This document shows, piece by piece, positions 6,542 to 13,488 of a DNA stretch of 13,759 bases. Below the pieces are notes generated by a model, which worked only from the letters and a program-made list of their open reading frames with translations, was not told where the DNA came from and made no database searches. The position numbers and the translations under genes were made by a program. Within the stretch, counting starts at the first letter, position 1; each line of letters starts with the position of its first letter. Origin of the DNA: Rubrobacter sp. (lineage in GTDB: Bacteria; Actinomycetota; Rubrobacteria; Rubrobacterales; Rubrobacteraceae); the NCBI GenBank assembly GCA_019247245.1, contig JAFAPF010000454.1, forward strand, positions 1 through 13,759, read 5' to 3'.

Positions 6542-6563
6542 AGGCGACGTCACATACTGGCTA

Positions 6564-7414
6564 GAAGCTATTTCATAAGCACTTTCTTAGCAGGATAACG
6601 ATGCACCCGAGCTGCACCATGCCCAGGAAGTTTTTGTGCTTGTATTCGTAGCGAACCATCAGACGCCTGAAATTCTGAAGCCAGGCGAAGAGCCGCTCTA
6701 TTTTCTACCTCGTCTGCAGCGCCTGAGTTTGCGCCCTGGGTCTTTTTCGTCTTGCGGTTCTTTCTGTGCGCAGCGATCATCTCGATGCCTTGCTCAAGAA
6801 GAGCCTCATCCAAAAGGTCCGAGTCGTAATCCTTGTCTCTCAGCAAACGCTTTGGCTTCTCTTTCAGGAAGCTGCTCGCGAGAGTCGCCTCAACAAGGGT
6901 GACCTCGTGTGGCGAAGCGCTTTCTGTGTGCACGGCGAGAGGAACAGACGAGCCGTCCGAAAACGCCATAACCTTCGTACCTTCCCCGCTTGGTCTTTTC
7001 AACACGTTCCTCCCTTTTTTGGCTACGACGAGCGTCCCGTCTATGTAGCATTCCGAAAGGTCCGTCTCCTCACGTTCTTCCAGGTCTTCAGCTACAGCTT
7101 CGAGGATACCTAAAAGACCCCTTCTTCGATCCACCTTTGGAAGCCCCGATGACAGGTCTGGTAGGGGGGAGGATAGCGCTCTGGAAGGTCCTTCCAAGGA
7201 GCGCCAGTGTGAAGTATCCAGAGGATGCCGTTCAGAACGTCGCGAGGGTCTCGCCAGGGTCTGCCTCGTCCGTCTTCTCTTCGAGGTGGATCCGGGATAA
7301 GAGGCTTCAACACGCTCCACTGCTCGTCGGTTAGGTCCATGCTCTTTTACTCCTGCCAACAGGACATATAGCAGAGCCACTATATCCTCACTTCCACATT
7401 TATGAGATAGTTTG
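6564..7414 (-). mobile_element. Degenerate IS5-family (IS427-like) insertion sequence
   Basis: 851 bp between imperfect inverted repeats: GAAGCTATTTCATAA at 6564-6578 and, at the other end, CAAACTATCTCATAA read inward from 7414. TA lies directly outside both ends, consistent with the TA/YTAR target of IS427-group elements. It lies 22 bases after the stop of the PEP-utilising enzyme, so the enzyme is undamaged. The two-frame transposase on the minus strand is broken. Confidence 0.75.
6573..7340 (-). pseudogene. IS427-like transposase, frameshifted and with a nonsense codon
   Basis: The first frame (7340-7110) encodes the usual N-terminus [16 protein letters not shown], then [21 protein letters not shown], and ends after EEGVF at a TAG. 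The protein continues in the -1 frame (GILEAVAEDLEEREETDLSE) across CTTTTAG, a plausible programmed slip site in such two-ORF elements. The core then gives CYIDGTLVVAKK and LLRDKDYDSD, the first two catalytic Asp. After RKTKKTQ the expected C-terminus (RKLRRCRR, then [21 protein letters not shown], ending LLRKCL) appears only after two more frame changes. The tryptophan codon expected before KIER is TAG (6705-6707). The catalytic Glu is therefore out of reach and the transposase is inactive. Confidence 0.8.
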
Positions 7415-7850
7415 TAACCTCTGTGCGCATACTTTGAAGTGCTCATAGAACGGGGTAGCGTACTCATAGTACACAGAGCATAGAAGGTCCCTAAGGTTTT
7501 TGAAACGGTTTGTGAGGCTTGGGTTGGTATCGAACATATCCTCTCCTGCAAAACCCAGAACGGTCTTCTCTAAAGAAATGCGGAGAAGTCTTGACGAAAT
7601 TCAGTGCCACCAGCCACTCAAGAACACTCTTGATCTCCTTAGAGCGCTAAGAGCGTGTTTGAAGGGTGAGGGTTAAACCTTGTTGGTGTCCTGGCCTACG
7701 CGGAGTATCTATCTGATAACTCTCTTTGGTAGGAACGCTTCGAAAAATTGAGGGAGTTGCTCCGCAAAACAGCTCATACAAGGCTGTCCCCATATAAAAG
7801 AAACGAATTTGGCTCCTTCAATGCCAACCCTACTATTTACCAAGCAGGCT
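7415..7850. other. Interval without an intact gene
   Basis: No intact gene is seen. A plus-strand frame from about 7665 reads GLNLVGVLAYAEYLSDNSLW, meets TAG at 7731, then continues ERFEKLRELLRKTAHTRL to about 7880. That composition is protein-like (an amphipathic helix) and may be a decayed small gene, but I recognise no family and it overlaps the relic C-terminus of the membrane protein on the other strand. Confidence 0.3.
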
Positions 7851-8527
7851 CTAAGAGTGCAGTCTATGGATGTGAGAGCCGTTGGTAGACTCAGCGCCAC
7901 CGGCGAGCATGAGCACGGAGACCGCTGCCACCCACGCTAGTCCTGCCAGAGCCCCAGAAGTGGAAGAAGGAAGTGTAGTAGCGTCAGCAGCGCAACCACA
8001 AAGCCCGCAATAACCAGCCATCTCGGTAGAACACCCGCTTCTAGAGCTACCAGGGAAGTGGTAAGCACCATAACCGAGGCCCTAATCTGACAGAAGCGGT
8101 ACAGCCACGCAGAGAGCATCAACGATACGAGCACGAAAGCAGCGTTAGCTTCGAGCGTCCCGAAGCGCTGCAGGGTTGCCGGATAGAAAATCTCCACTGC
8201 AAGACCGGCTGCTTCGAGCGCCGCGAACGCAATCCCCCCCGCTAGTACCGTCGCCGGTAGTCCTCTCCCTACTACTTCTCGAGTACCTTCCCCAGTGCTC
8301 CTCAATACCCCATACATTACCCCGAGAAACAAGAGAAAGAACAAGATGTGGAAGAGTGGAAGCACCCCATTGAAGAACACGAACGCGCCAGGCCCGGCAT
8401 CGAAGTAAGAAGTTGCCTCTGCTGGAGAGCCGAGAGCATCAGGGTAGCCGACGAGGTAGGCCGGGATCATTAGGAGCACCGCTAGCAGCCCAAAGACACC
8501 ACCCAACCGCACCAAATTGCCTTCCAC
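7851..8527 (-). pseudogene. Polytopic membrane protein truncated by a one-base frameshift
   Basis: The open frame runs from GTG 8527 (AGGGGAAG about 10 bases upstream) to TAG 7937, 196 residues with about six hydrophobic helices (RLGGVFGLLAVLLMIPAYLVG near the start, VLPLFHILFFLLFLGVMYG in the middle, GVLPRWLVIAGFVVALLTLL near the end). It ends abruptly after HFLLPLLGLWQD. In another frame the DNA goes on to encode ALAGLAWVAAVSVLMLAGG, which looks like the missing final helix, and then reaches a stop at 7851. Adding one G to the four-G run (CCCC at 7952-7955 on the plus strand) joins the two. The family is a hypothetical actinobacterial membrane protein of unknown role. The truncated 196-residue form may still be made. 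Confidence 0.6.
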
Positions 8528-8765
8528 TATCTTTTAGCTTCCCCTGCTTATCGTTATCCTTATCTACAAGCTCATGCGGGAAGTATAGGCGTCGTCGTGA
8601 TGTGCTGCTGGGGGCAATCCCGTCTACTATTTGGTTTCCGAGAAGCACTTAGAGCCTGTATGATCCACGCTCCCGTCGCCAGCCGCCTCACCATGCTTAG
8701 ATCTCAGACTCACGGAGGTCCTCTCTTAGACCCTTTCTCGGCAGAGAAGGACGGAAGATATGGGT

Positions 8766-8787
8766 AAAAATAGTCCATTTGGGTCAT
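8766..8787 (+). promoter_or_regulatory. Conserved 22-bp upstream element, copy 3
   Basis: Identical over 22 bases to copy 1 (minus strand, 640-619): AAAAATA followed by GTCCATTTGGGTCAT. It ends 113 bases upstream of the small conserved gene at 8901 and points towards it. The remainder of 8528-8884, between the divergent membrane-protein gene and the 8901 gene, shows no coding signal. A stretch at 8651-8663 resembles the end of the IS at 1340 but is short. Confidence 0.6.
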
Positions 8788-8900
8788 TTAACCCCCTCAC
8801 TCCAGTAGTAGGCTCCTCACGTTGCACAACAATAGGTCGAAGGGAAAGTTCCCCGTTCCTGTGCAGCGGACGTCTCAAGAGGATGAGAGGGATGATTTAA

Positions 8901-9263
8901 ACGCGAGTCCTAGTAGCTTTCGAAGACGACTATCGCTCCTATCGCGACGCCATAGCAAGCGCCATCCGAGGGGCTCGCCCGCATCTTGAAGTGTCGGTAG
9001 GCGAGGTAGGGGTGCTTCGAGCAGAGGTAGTGTATTTCGATCCTCACCTGGTTATCACTAGCCAACCCAGCCCCACCAATCACAACGGCAGGCTATCCTG
9101 GATACAACTCTCCCTCAACCCAAACCAGCAATCGATAATGTGTGTAGATGGAGAGCAATGGGACCATCTAAACCCATCGCTAGAGGAGCTGCTCGACGCC
9201 GTTGACGAGACCGAGCGTGTAATTAGGATGACGGGTCAGCGGTCAGGAAGAGGGGAGTGTTAA
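8901..9263 (+). CDS. Small conserved hypothetical protein with an apparent ACG start
   Basis: 120 residues if read from ACG 8901. The N-terminus RVLVAFEDDYRSYRDAIASAIRGARPHLEV is what I expect for a small family common in Rubrobacter and relatives. It resembles a receiver-like beta-alpha start, followed by VVYFDPHLVITSQPSP, a GRLSWIQLSLNPNQ block and the C-terminal PSLEELLDAVDETERVIR. The codon at the natural start is ACG, not ATG. GAGAGGG (8885-8891) is spaced nine bases from it, and the preceding in-frame codon is TAA. The first standard in-frame start is GTG 8991, which would remove 30 residues including the first strand and helix. Either ACG is used, or the gene has lost its start. Function unknown. 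It is convergent with the receiver gene and shares its terminator; the conserved 22-bp element lies upstream. Confidence 0.65.
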   Translation, partial: TRVLVAFEDDYRSYRDAIASAIRGARPHLEVSVGEVGVLRAEVVYFDPHLVITSQPSPTNHNGRLSWIQLSLNPNQQSIMCVDGEQWDHLNPSLEELLDAVDETERVIRMTGQRSGRGEC

Positions 9264-9278
9264 CGGACCCAGAAGCAA

Positions 9279-9312
9279 AAGAGAGACAAGGAGCGAGCTC
9301 CTTGTCTCTCTT
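9279..9312. terminator. Bidirectional terminator between convergent genes
   Basis: A perfect 15-bp stem: AAGAGAGACAAGGAG (9279-9293) pairs with CTCCTTGTCTCTCTT (9298-9312) around a four-base CGAG loop. A-rich and T-rich flanks allow termination on both strands. It lies 15 bases after the stop of the plus-strand gene and 18 bases after the stop of the minus-strand receiver gene. Confidence 0.88.
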
Positions 9313-9330
9313 CAAAGCTAGCTCTACGCG

Positions 9331-9684
9331 CTAAACACGCCTTATCGCGTTGGCGATCTCAACCACGCCGGCGGCCTTATAGAGTACCTCGTCCGCACCA
9401 ACCTCCTTGGCCAAGGCCTCTGCGGCAAGGTCTAAACGTCCTGTGAGCACCAATATGCCGAGGCGAGGTCTGGCCTGGCGCAATTCGCGAACCAGTTCTA
9501 GCCCACTCCCGTCTGGTAGGTAGATATCGATGACCGCAATGTCGATGGCATCCGGCAAGATACTTTGGCCTTCGGCCAGTGAGCCCGCCTGCGCTACTAC
9601 CTCCAAGTCCTGCTCTTGGTTCAAGAAGGCCGCCAGTGCTTCTCGAAAGGCAGCGTGATCCTCTACCAACAGTACGTACGTTAT
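9331..9684 (-). CDS. Single-domain response regulator (REC only)
   Basis: 117 residues from the predicted natural start. It is a complete receiver domain with no output domain: the acidic pocket YVLLVEDHAAFREAL, the phospho-acceptor Asp in IAVIDIYLPDGSG, the conserved Thr in ILVLTGR and the Lys in VLYKAAG. It stops after EIANAIRRV, exactly where the linker to a LuxR helix-turn-helix would begin in its relatives, including the fused receiver at 12850 of this window. The stop is followed by a strong terminator. The homology start is at codons ATA-ACG (9684-9679), with AGGAAAGG seven bases upstream of ATA; there is no ATG, GTG or TTG there. The frame is open back to ATG 9768 or 9792 with an unfamiliar leader. 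It may be a phosphate sink for, or partner of, the large kinase encoded divergently beside it. Confidence 0.78.
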   Translation of the reverse strand: MTYVLLVEDHAAFREALAAFLNQEQDLEVVAQAGSLAEGQSILPDAIDIAVIDIYLPDGSGLELVRELRQARPRLGILVLTGRLDLAAEALAKEVGADEVLYKAAGVVEIANAIRRV

Positions 9685-9692
9685 TTCGCAAC

Positions 9693-10072
9693 CTTTCCTA
9701 TGACCCTCGCCTAGGCACTTCCTGTCCAGAAAGGGGGTTTCTCGCTCTCTCAAGCGTAAACATGACATGGGCCGTGAAATCCTGCAACCCAAGACGGATA
9801 GTTGCAGCTGTGCTAAAAACGCGGTCTTAGAGGCAACGACAGCTCCTAGTTGGTCAAGCTCTCTGGCTGCATTGATCTGAACCAGCCTTATGGGCAGCAG
9901 TGCCTCTTAGTGATCTGTGCAAACAATGAGGCACGGTGGCGTATTGTTGTTGATTATGATCGTGAGCCTGCTTTGCACCACATGTTCGACAACACGCTAG
10001 AAAACGGATTTGGAAGAGAATACCGCTCACCATCGTGTACCCCAAGGCGACTTTTGAAAGGCCATCGGTGGT
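9693..10072. other. Intergenic region between divergent signalling genes
   Basis: This is the spacer between the receiver gene (minus strand) and the large sensor protein (plus strand). Open frames here (9850-10272 plus, 9854-10045 minus) have no ribosome-binding site, no motif and overlap one another, so I do not call them. Promoters for both genes must lie here, but I see no clear -35/-10 pair. Confidence 0.4.
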
Positions 10073-10453
10073 ATGCTTTTACTGCGATGTATGCTTCACA
10101 GAGAGAGCATGCTGATACTAGAGTTAGGTGTTGTAAAGAGCGTGTTGATAAAGCTGACCCGAACCAAAACTTTTCCGGCCGTACACCCCGGCGCGACGAT
10201 TGTCGAGCCGGCGGGGATAGGTGCGTCACAGGTGGCCCCTGCCACCGGCCGATTCAGGCGTGTCAACCCTAAGATGCGTGAGTTCACCGGCTACTCCGAA
10301 GACGAACTGCTCGGTATTGCTTGCTCGCTGGTCACCCACCCCCACGACTGGGAGGAGGTCTTCGAGCGCTTCCGGCGGATGGCGCGCGGGGAGATGTCCG
10401 AGTATGTTGGCGAGCAGCGTTACCCGCGCAAGCACGGTTCGGTGGCTGGTTGA
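10073..10453 (+). pseudogene. N-terminal piece of the sensor kinase (first PAS domain), split off by a frameshift
   Basis: This frame encodes the start of a PAS domain: PAGIGASQVAPATGRFRRVN, PKMREFTGYSEDELLG, THPHDWEEVFERFRRMARGEM and YVGEQRYPRKHGSV. It then ends at a TGA (10451-10453). The rest of the same PAS domain (WLSENTKIDRDE, then PVHAVTEIQDISERR) is in the -1 frame, so one base appears to be missing within about 10438-10449. The piece aligns well with the fourth PAS domain of the same protein (GRWLRVNQKLCDIVGYSREELL). Upstream of about 10160 the frame no longer looks like PAS, and the true start is unclear. ATG 10073 has AAAGG about 11 bases upstream and is the longest choice. Confidence 0.65.
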
Positions 10454-13400
10454 GCGAGAACACGAAGATCGACCGAGACGAGCCCACACTGCAGCCGGTA
10501 CACGCGGTGACGGAGATCCAAGATATATCCGAGCGCCGTCGGAGCGAGCAAACGCTGCACGAAAGCGAGGAACGCTTCCGGCTTTTGGTGGAGGGGGTAA
10601 AGGACTATGCCATCTTCATGCTCGATCCACACGGGTACGTCGTCAGCTGGAACGCGGGAGCTGAGCGTATCAAGGGGTATACAGCTGAGGAAATCATAGG
10701 GGAGCACTTCTCCCGCTTCTACACCCAAGTAGACCTTGAGCGCAAGCACCCCGAAGAGGAGTTGCGCGTCGCAGAGACCCAGGGAGCCTACGAGGAAGAG
10801 GGCTGGCGGGTGCGCAAGGACGGAACTAGGTTCTGGGCGAGCGTCCTCATCACGGCCCTAAAGGACGAGACAGAGACCCTACGTGGGTTCTCCAAGGTGA
10901 CGCGCGACCTAACCGAGCGGAAGCGCGCCGAGGATGATCTGAACCGAAAAGAGCGCTTCCGCTTGCTGGTCGAAAACTCCTCGGACATCATCAGCGTCTT
11001 CGACGCAAATGGCCTCGTTATTTACCAGAGCTTCTCGATCGAACCGATATTGGGGTACAACCCCAAGGCCAGGATCGGCCAGAACATTTTCGAATCGCCG
11101 CTGACGCATCCAGACGACCTCACCAGCAAGGTGGAATTCTTCACCAACGTCCGCGATAACCCTGGCATCGACGTAAGGGCCAGCTTTCGCCTACGGCACG
11201 CCGACGGCTCTTGGCGGCATATAGAGGCCGTAGGCAGGAACCTGCTGCATGACCCCAGCGTGAGAGGGATCATCGCCAATTACCGAGACGTGACCGAGAA
11301 AAAGCGCGCCGACGAGAAGTTGCGCCAGAGCGAGGAGCGCTTCAAGGCCACGTTCGAACAGGCCGCGGTCGGCATCTCCCATAATGCGGCGGATGGCAGG
11401 TGGTTGAGGGTCAACCAGAAGCTCTGCGACATCGTCGGCTATAGCCGCGAGGAGCTGCTGGAGCTGACTTTCCAAGACCTAACCTATCCTGACGACTTGG
11501 ACGCCGACCTGGAGCAGGTAGAGCGGCTTCTAGTGGGGGAGATACCCACCTACTCGATGGATAAGCGCTACTTTCGCAAAGACGGTTCGATCATCTGGGC
11601 AAACCTAACGGTCTCGCTAGTGCGCGATTCTTCGGGTGAACCAGAGTACTTCATCGCTGTTATCGAGGACATAAACCAGCGCAAGCAGGCTGACGAGGAG
11701 ATAAGCATACGTCAGCATCAGCAGGAGGCCGTCGCCAAGCTGGGCATGCAGGCGCTGGCGAAGAATGATCCCCAGGTTGTCATGGATGAAGCCGTCGTGC
11801 TCATCACCCGGCACCTCGAGGTGGAGTACTGCAAGCTCCTCGAACTCCTTCCCGGCGGCGAGGAGCTAATATTGCGCGCGGGAGTGGGCTGGAAGGAAGG
11901 GCTTGTAGGAAACACGACGGTGGGGGCGGAGCTAAACTCTCAGGCCGGCTACACCTTGCTCTCAGACAAGCCAGTGATCGTCGAGGACCTGCATGCCGAG
12001 AACAGGTTTAGCGAACCTCAGCTTCTTCACGATCACGAGGTGGTCAGCGGGATGAGCACGATCATTCAGGGTCGGGAGGCTCCTTTCGGCGTGCTCGGCG
12101 CACACACCACAAGCCATCGGACGTTCACGCAGGACGACATGAACTTCTTGCAAGCCGTCGCCAACGTGGTGGCAACCGCGGTTGAGCGCAAGCAGGCGGA
12201 GGAGAAGCTAGGTGAGGTCAGGGAGGCCGAGCGCCAGAGGATAGCTCGTGACCTGCATGACGACGCACTCCAAGACCTCTCTTACGCCCTGGCGGAGACG
12301 CAACTTGCCCAGACGAACTCCAAGGATCAGACGCTAGGCTACCAACTGGAGCAAGCAGCTGAAGCGCTCAAGCGGGCGGGACAGGGGCTGCGCGGAGCGA
12401 TCTACGACCTGCGCCTAGAGGAGCGAGACCGAGAGCAGAACTTCGTCGAGCTGCTCGAGTCGCTGGTGGAGCTGAGCCGTCGACGCTCCCCCAGTGTCCA
12501 GATGGAACTCCTCGTCGAGGAGGGGTTAGCCCCGTCGCTCTCAAGGACGATAGAAGTGGAGCTCTTACACATCGTGCGGGAGGCATTATCCAACGTCCGC
12601 CGTCACTCAGAAGCCCACCGCGTGCGAGTCGCCGCTGGGGCTTCCAAGGGGAGGATGTGGGCCGAGGTCTCTGACGATGGCCAGGGCTTCAACCCTAAGG
12701 AAGTACCCGCCGGTATGGGGATCAAAGGGATGCGAGAAAGGGCCCACGCGCTTAGAGGAGAGCTAAAGACCATAAGCAAACCCGGCGAGGGCACCAGAGT
12801 CCGCTTCGAGATGGACCTCCGGAGGGAAGGAAAGGCACCGGAAGATGAAGTGCGCGTCCTGCTTGTTGAGGACCACGCCTCTTTTAGGCAGGGTGTAGCA
12901 GCCTTGCTCGACCAAGAGCCGGAGTTTTCGATCGTCGGGCAGGCCAGATCGCTGGACGAAGCGCGCCAGATACTTGAAGGGGTGGACGCAGCGATCGTTG
13001 ACCTGGGGCTTCCGGATGGCTACGGCGGAGACTTGATAAAGGAGCTGCGCGTCTCCAACCCACAAGCGCAGGCGCTGGTGCTTAGCGCCAGCCTAGAGCG
13101 CTCAGAGATAGCTCGAGCGGTAGAGTGCGGTGCAGCGGGAGTTTTGCATAAGTCGGCTGGCATGGACGAGATCGTCGAGGCCGTGCGGCGCCTTAAAGCG
13201 GGTGAGACGCTTTTGCCCATAGAAGAGGTTGTAGAGCTGCTACGGCTCGCTGACTCCCGAAGAGAGGAGGAGCACGCGGCTCGGCGAGCCATCGCACGCC
13301 TCACTTCCCGCGAAAAGGAGGTGCTGCAAGCGCTGGTCGACGGGCTGGACAGCAAAGGGATAGCTGAGCGGCTGCACATCTCCATAGAGACCGAGCGCAA

Positions 13401-13488
13401 CCACATGTCGAGTATCTTAACCAAGCTGGGGGTGCACTCAAGGCTGCAAGCGCTGGTGTTCGCCATGCGACATGATGTGGTTGGCTAG
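10321..13488 (+). CDS. Fused sensor kinase-response regulator: PAS-PAS-PAS-PAS-GAF-HisKA_3-HATPase-REC-LuxR HTH
   Basis: The frame is open for 1055 codons; real homology begins near 10441, so the TTG at 10321 is only the first possible start and the first 40 residues are out of frame. After the end of the broken PAS come three more PAS domains (about 10560-10920, 10950-11310 and 11320-11690), each closed by an ERKRAE-type linker. A GAF domain follows (11750-12190). The HisKA_3 dimerisation domain carries phospho-acceptor His at 12256 (ARDLHDDALQDLSYAL). The HATPase has an N-box (REALSNVRRHSEAH) and glycine boxes (DDGQGFNP, GMGIKGMRERA). The receiver starts near 12850 with acceptor Asp at 13000 (IVDLGLPDG), Ser in VLSAS and Lys in LHKSAG. 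It ends in a LuxR/NarL helix-turn-helix (LTSREKEVLQALVDGLDSKGIAERLHI). All catalytic residues are present. No transmembrane segment, so a cytoplasmic redox, ligand or light sensor is likely. Confidence 0.88.
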   Translation: MLAGHPPPRLGGGLRALPADGARGDVRVCWRAALPAQARFGGWLSENTKIDRDEPTLQPVHAVTEIQDISERRRSEQTLHESEERFRLLVEGVKDYAIFMLDPHGYVVSWNAGAERIKGYTAEEIIGEHFSRFYTQVDLERKHPEEELRVAETQGAYEEEGWRVRKDGTRFWASVLITALKDETETLRGFSKVTRDLTERKRAEDDLNRKERFRLLVENSSDIISVFDANGLVIYQSFSIEPILGYNPKARIGQNIFESPLTHPDDLTSKVEFFTNVRDNPGIDVRASFRLRHADGSWRHIEAVGRNLLHDPSVRGIIANYRDVTEKKRADEKLRQSEERFKATFEQAAVGISHNAADGRWLRVNQKLCDIVGYSREELLELTFQDLTYPDDLDADLEQVERLLVGEIPTYSMDKRYFRKDGSIIWANLTVSLVRDSSGEPEYFIAVIEDINQRKQADEEISIRQHQQEAVAKLGMQALAKNDPQVVMDEAVVLITRHLEVEYCKLLELLPGGEELILRAGVGWKEGLVGNTTVGAELNSQAGYTLLSDKPVIVEDLHAENRFSEPQLLHDHEVVSGMSTIIQGREAPFGVLGAHTTSHRTFTQDDMNFLQAVANVVATAVERKQAEEKLGEVREAERQRIARDLHDDALQDLSYALAETQLAQTNSKDQTLGYQLEQAAEALKRAGQGLRGAIYDLRLEERDREQNFVELLESLVELSRRRSPSVQMELLVEEGLAPSLSRTIEVELLHIVREALSNVRRHSEAHRVRVAAGASKGRMWAEVSDDGQGFNPKEVPAGMGIKGMRERAHALRGELKTISKPGEGTRVRFEMDLRREGKAPEDEVRVLLVEDHASFRQGVAALLDQEPEFSIVGQARSLDEARQILEGVDAAIVDLGLPDGYGGDLIKELRVSNPQAQALVLSASLERSEIARAVECGAAGVLHKSAGMDEIVEAVRRLKAGETLLPIEEVVELLRLADSRREEEHAARRAIARLTSREKEVLQALVDGLDSKGIAERLHISIETERNHMSSILTKLGVHSRLQALVFAMRHDVVG
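12821..12852 (+). promoter_or_regulatory. Possible internal ribosome-binding site and GTG start for a free response regulator
   Basis: At the kinase-receiver junction a purine-rich run (12821-12835, GGAGGGAAGGAAAGG) and a closer GGAAG (12840-12844) precede an in-frame GTG at 12850. That GTG begins VRVLLVEDHASFRQG, the usual start of a stand-alone regulator of this family. It may be the relic of a separate gene, or a live start that gives a free REC-HTH protein. Confidence 0.35.

Noticed and set aside
8649..8665. TAGAGCCTGTATGATCC resembles the terminal repeat of the IS at 1340
   Set aside because: The match is about 12 bases with one gap, there is no partner end and no transposase remnant nearby, so a solo IS end is not supported.
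9850..10272. 140-codon open frame between the receiver gene and the sensor
   Set aside because: No start signal or motif, and its 3' half overlaps the true PAS-coding frame.
10438..10455. Programmed -1 ribosomal frameshift in the sensor kinase
   Set aside because: No X-XXY-YYZ heptamer, upstream Shine-Dalgarno-like stimulator or obvious downstream structure at the junction. A deletion or read error is simpler.
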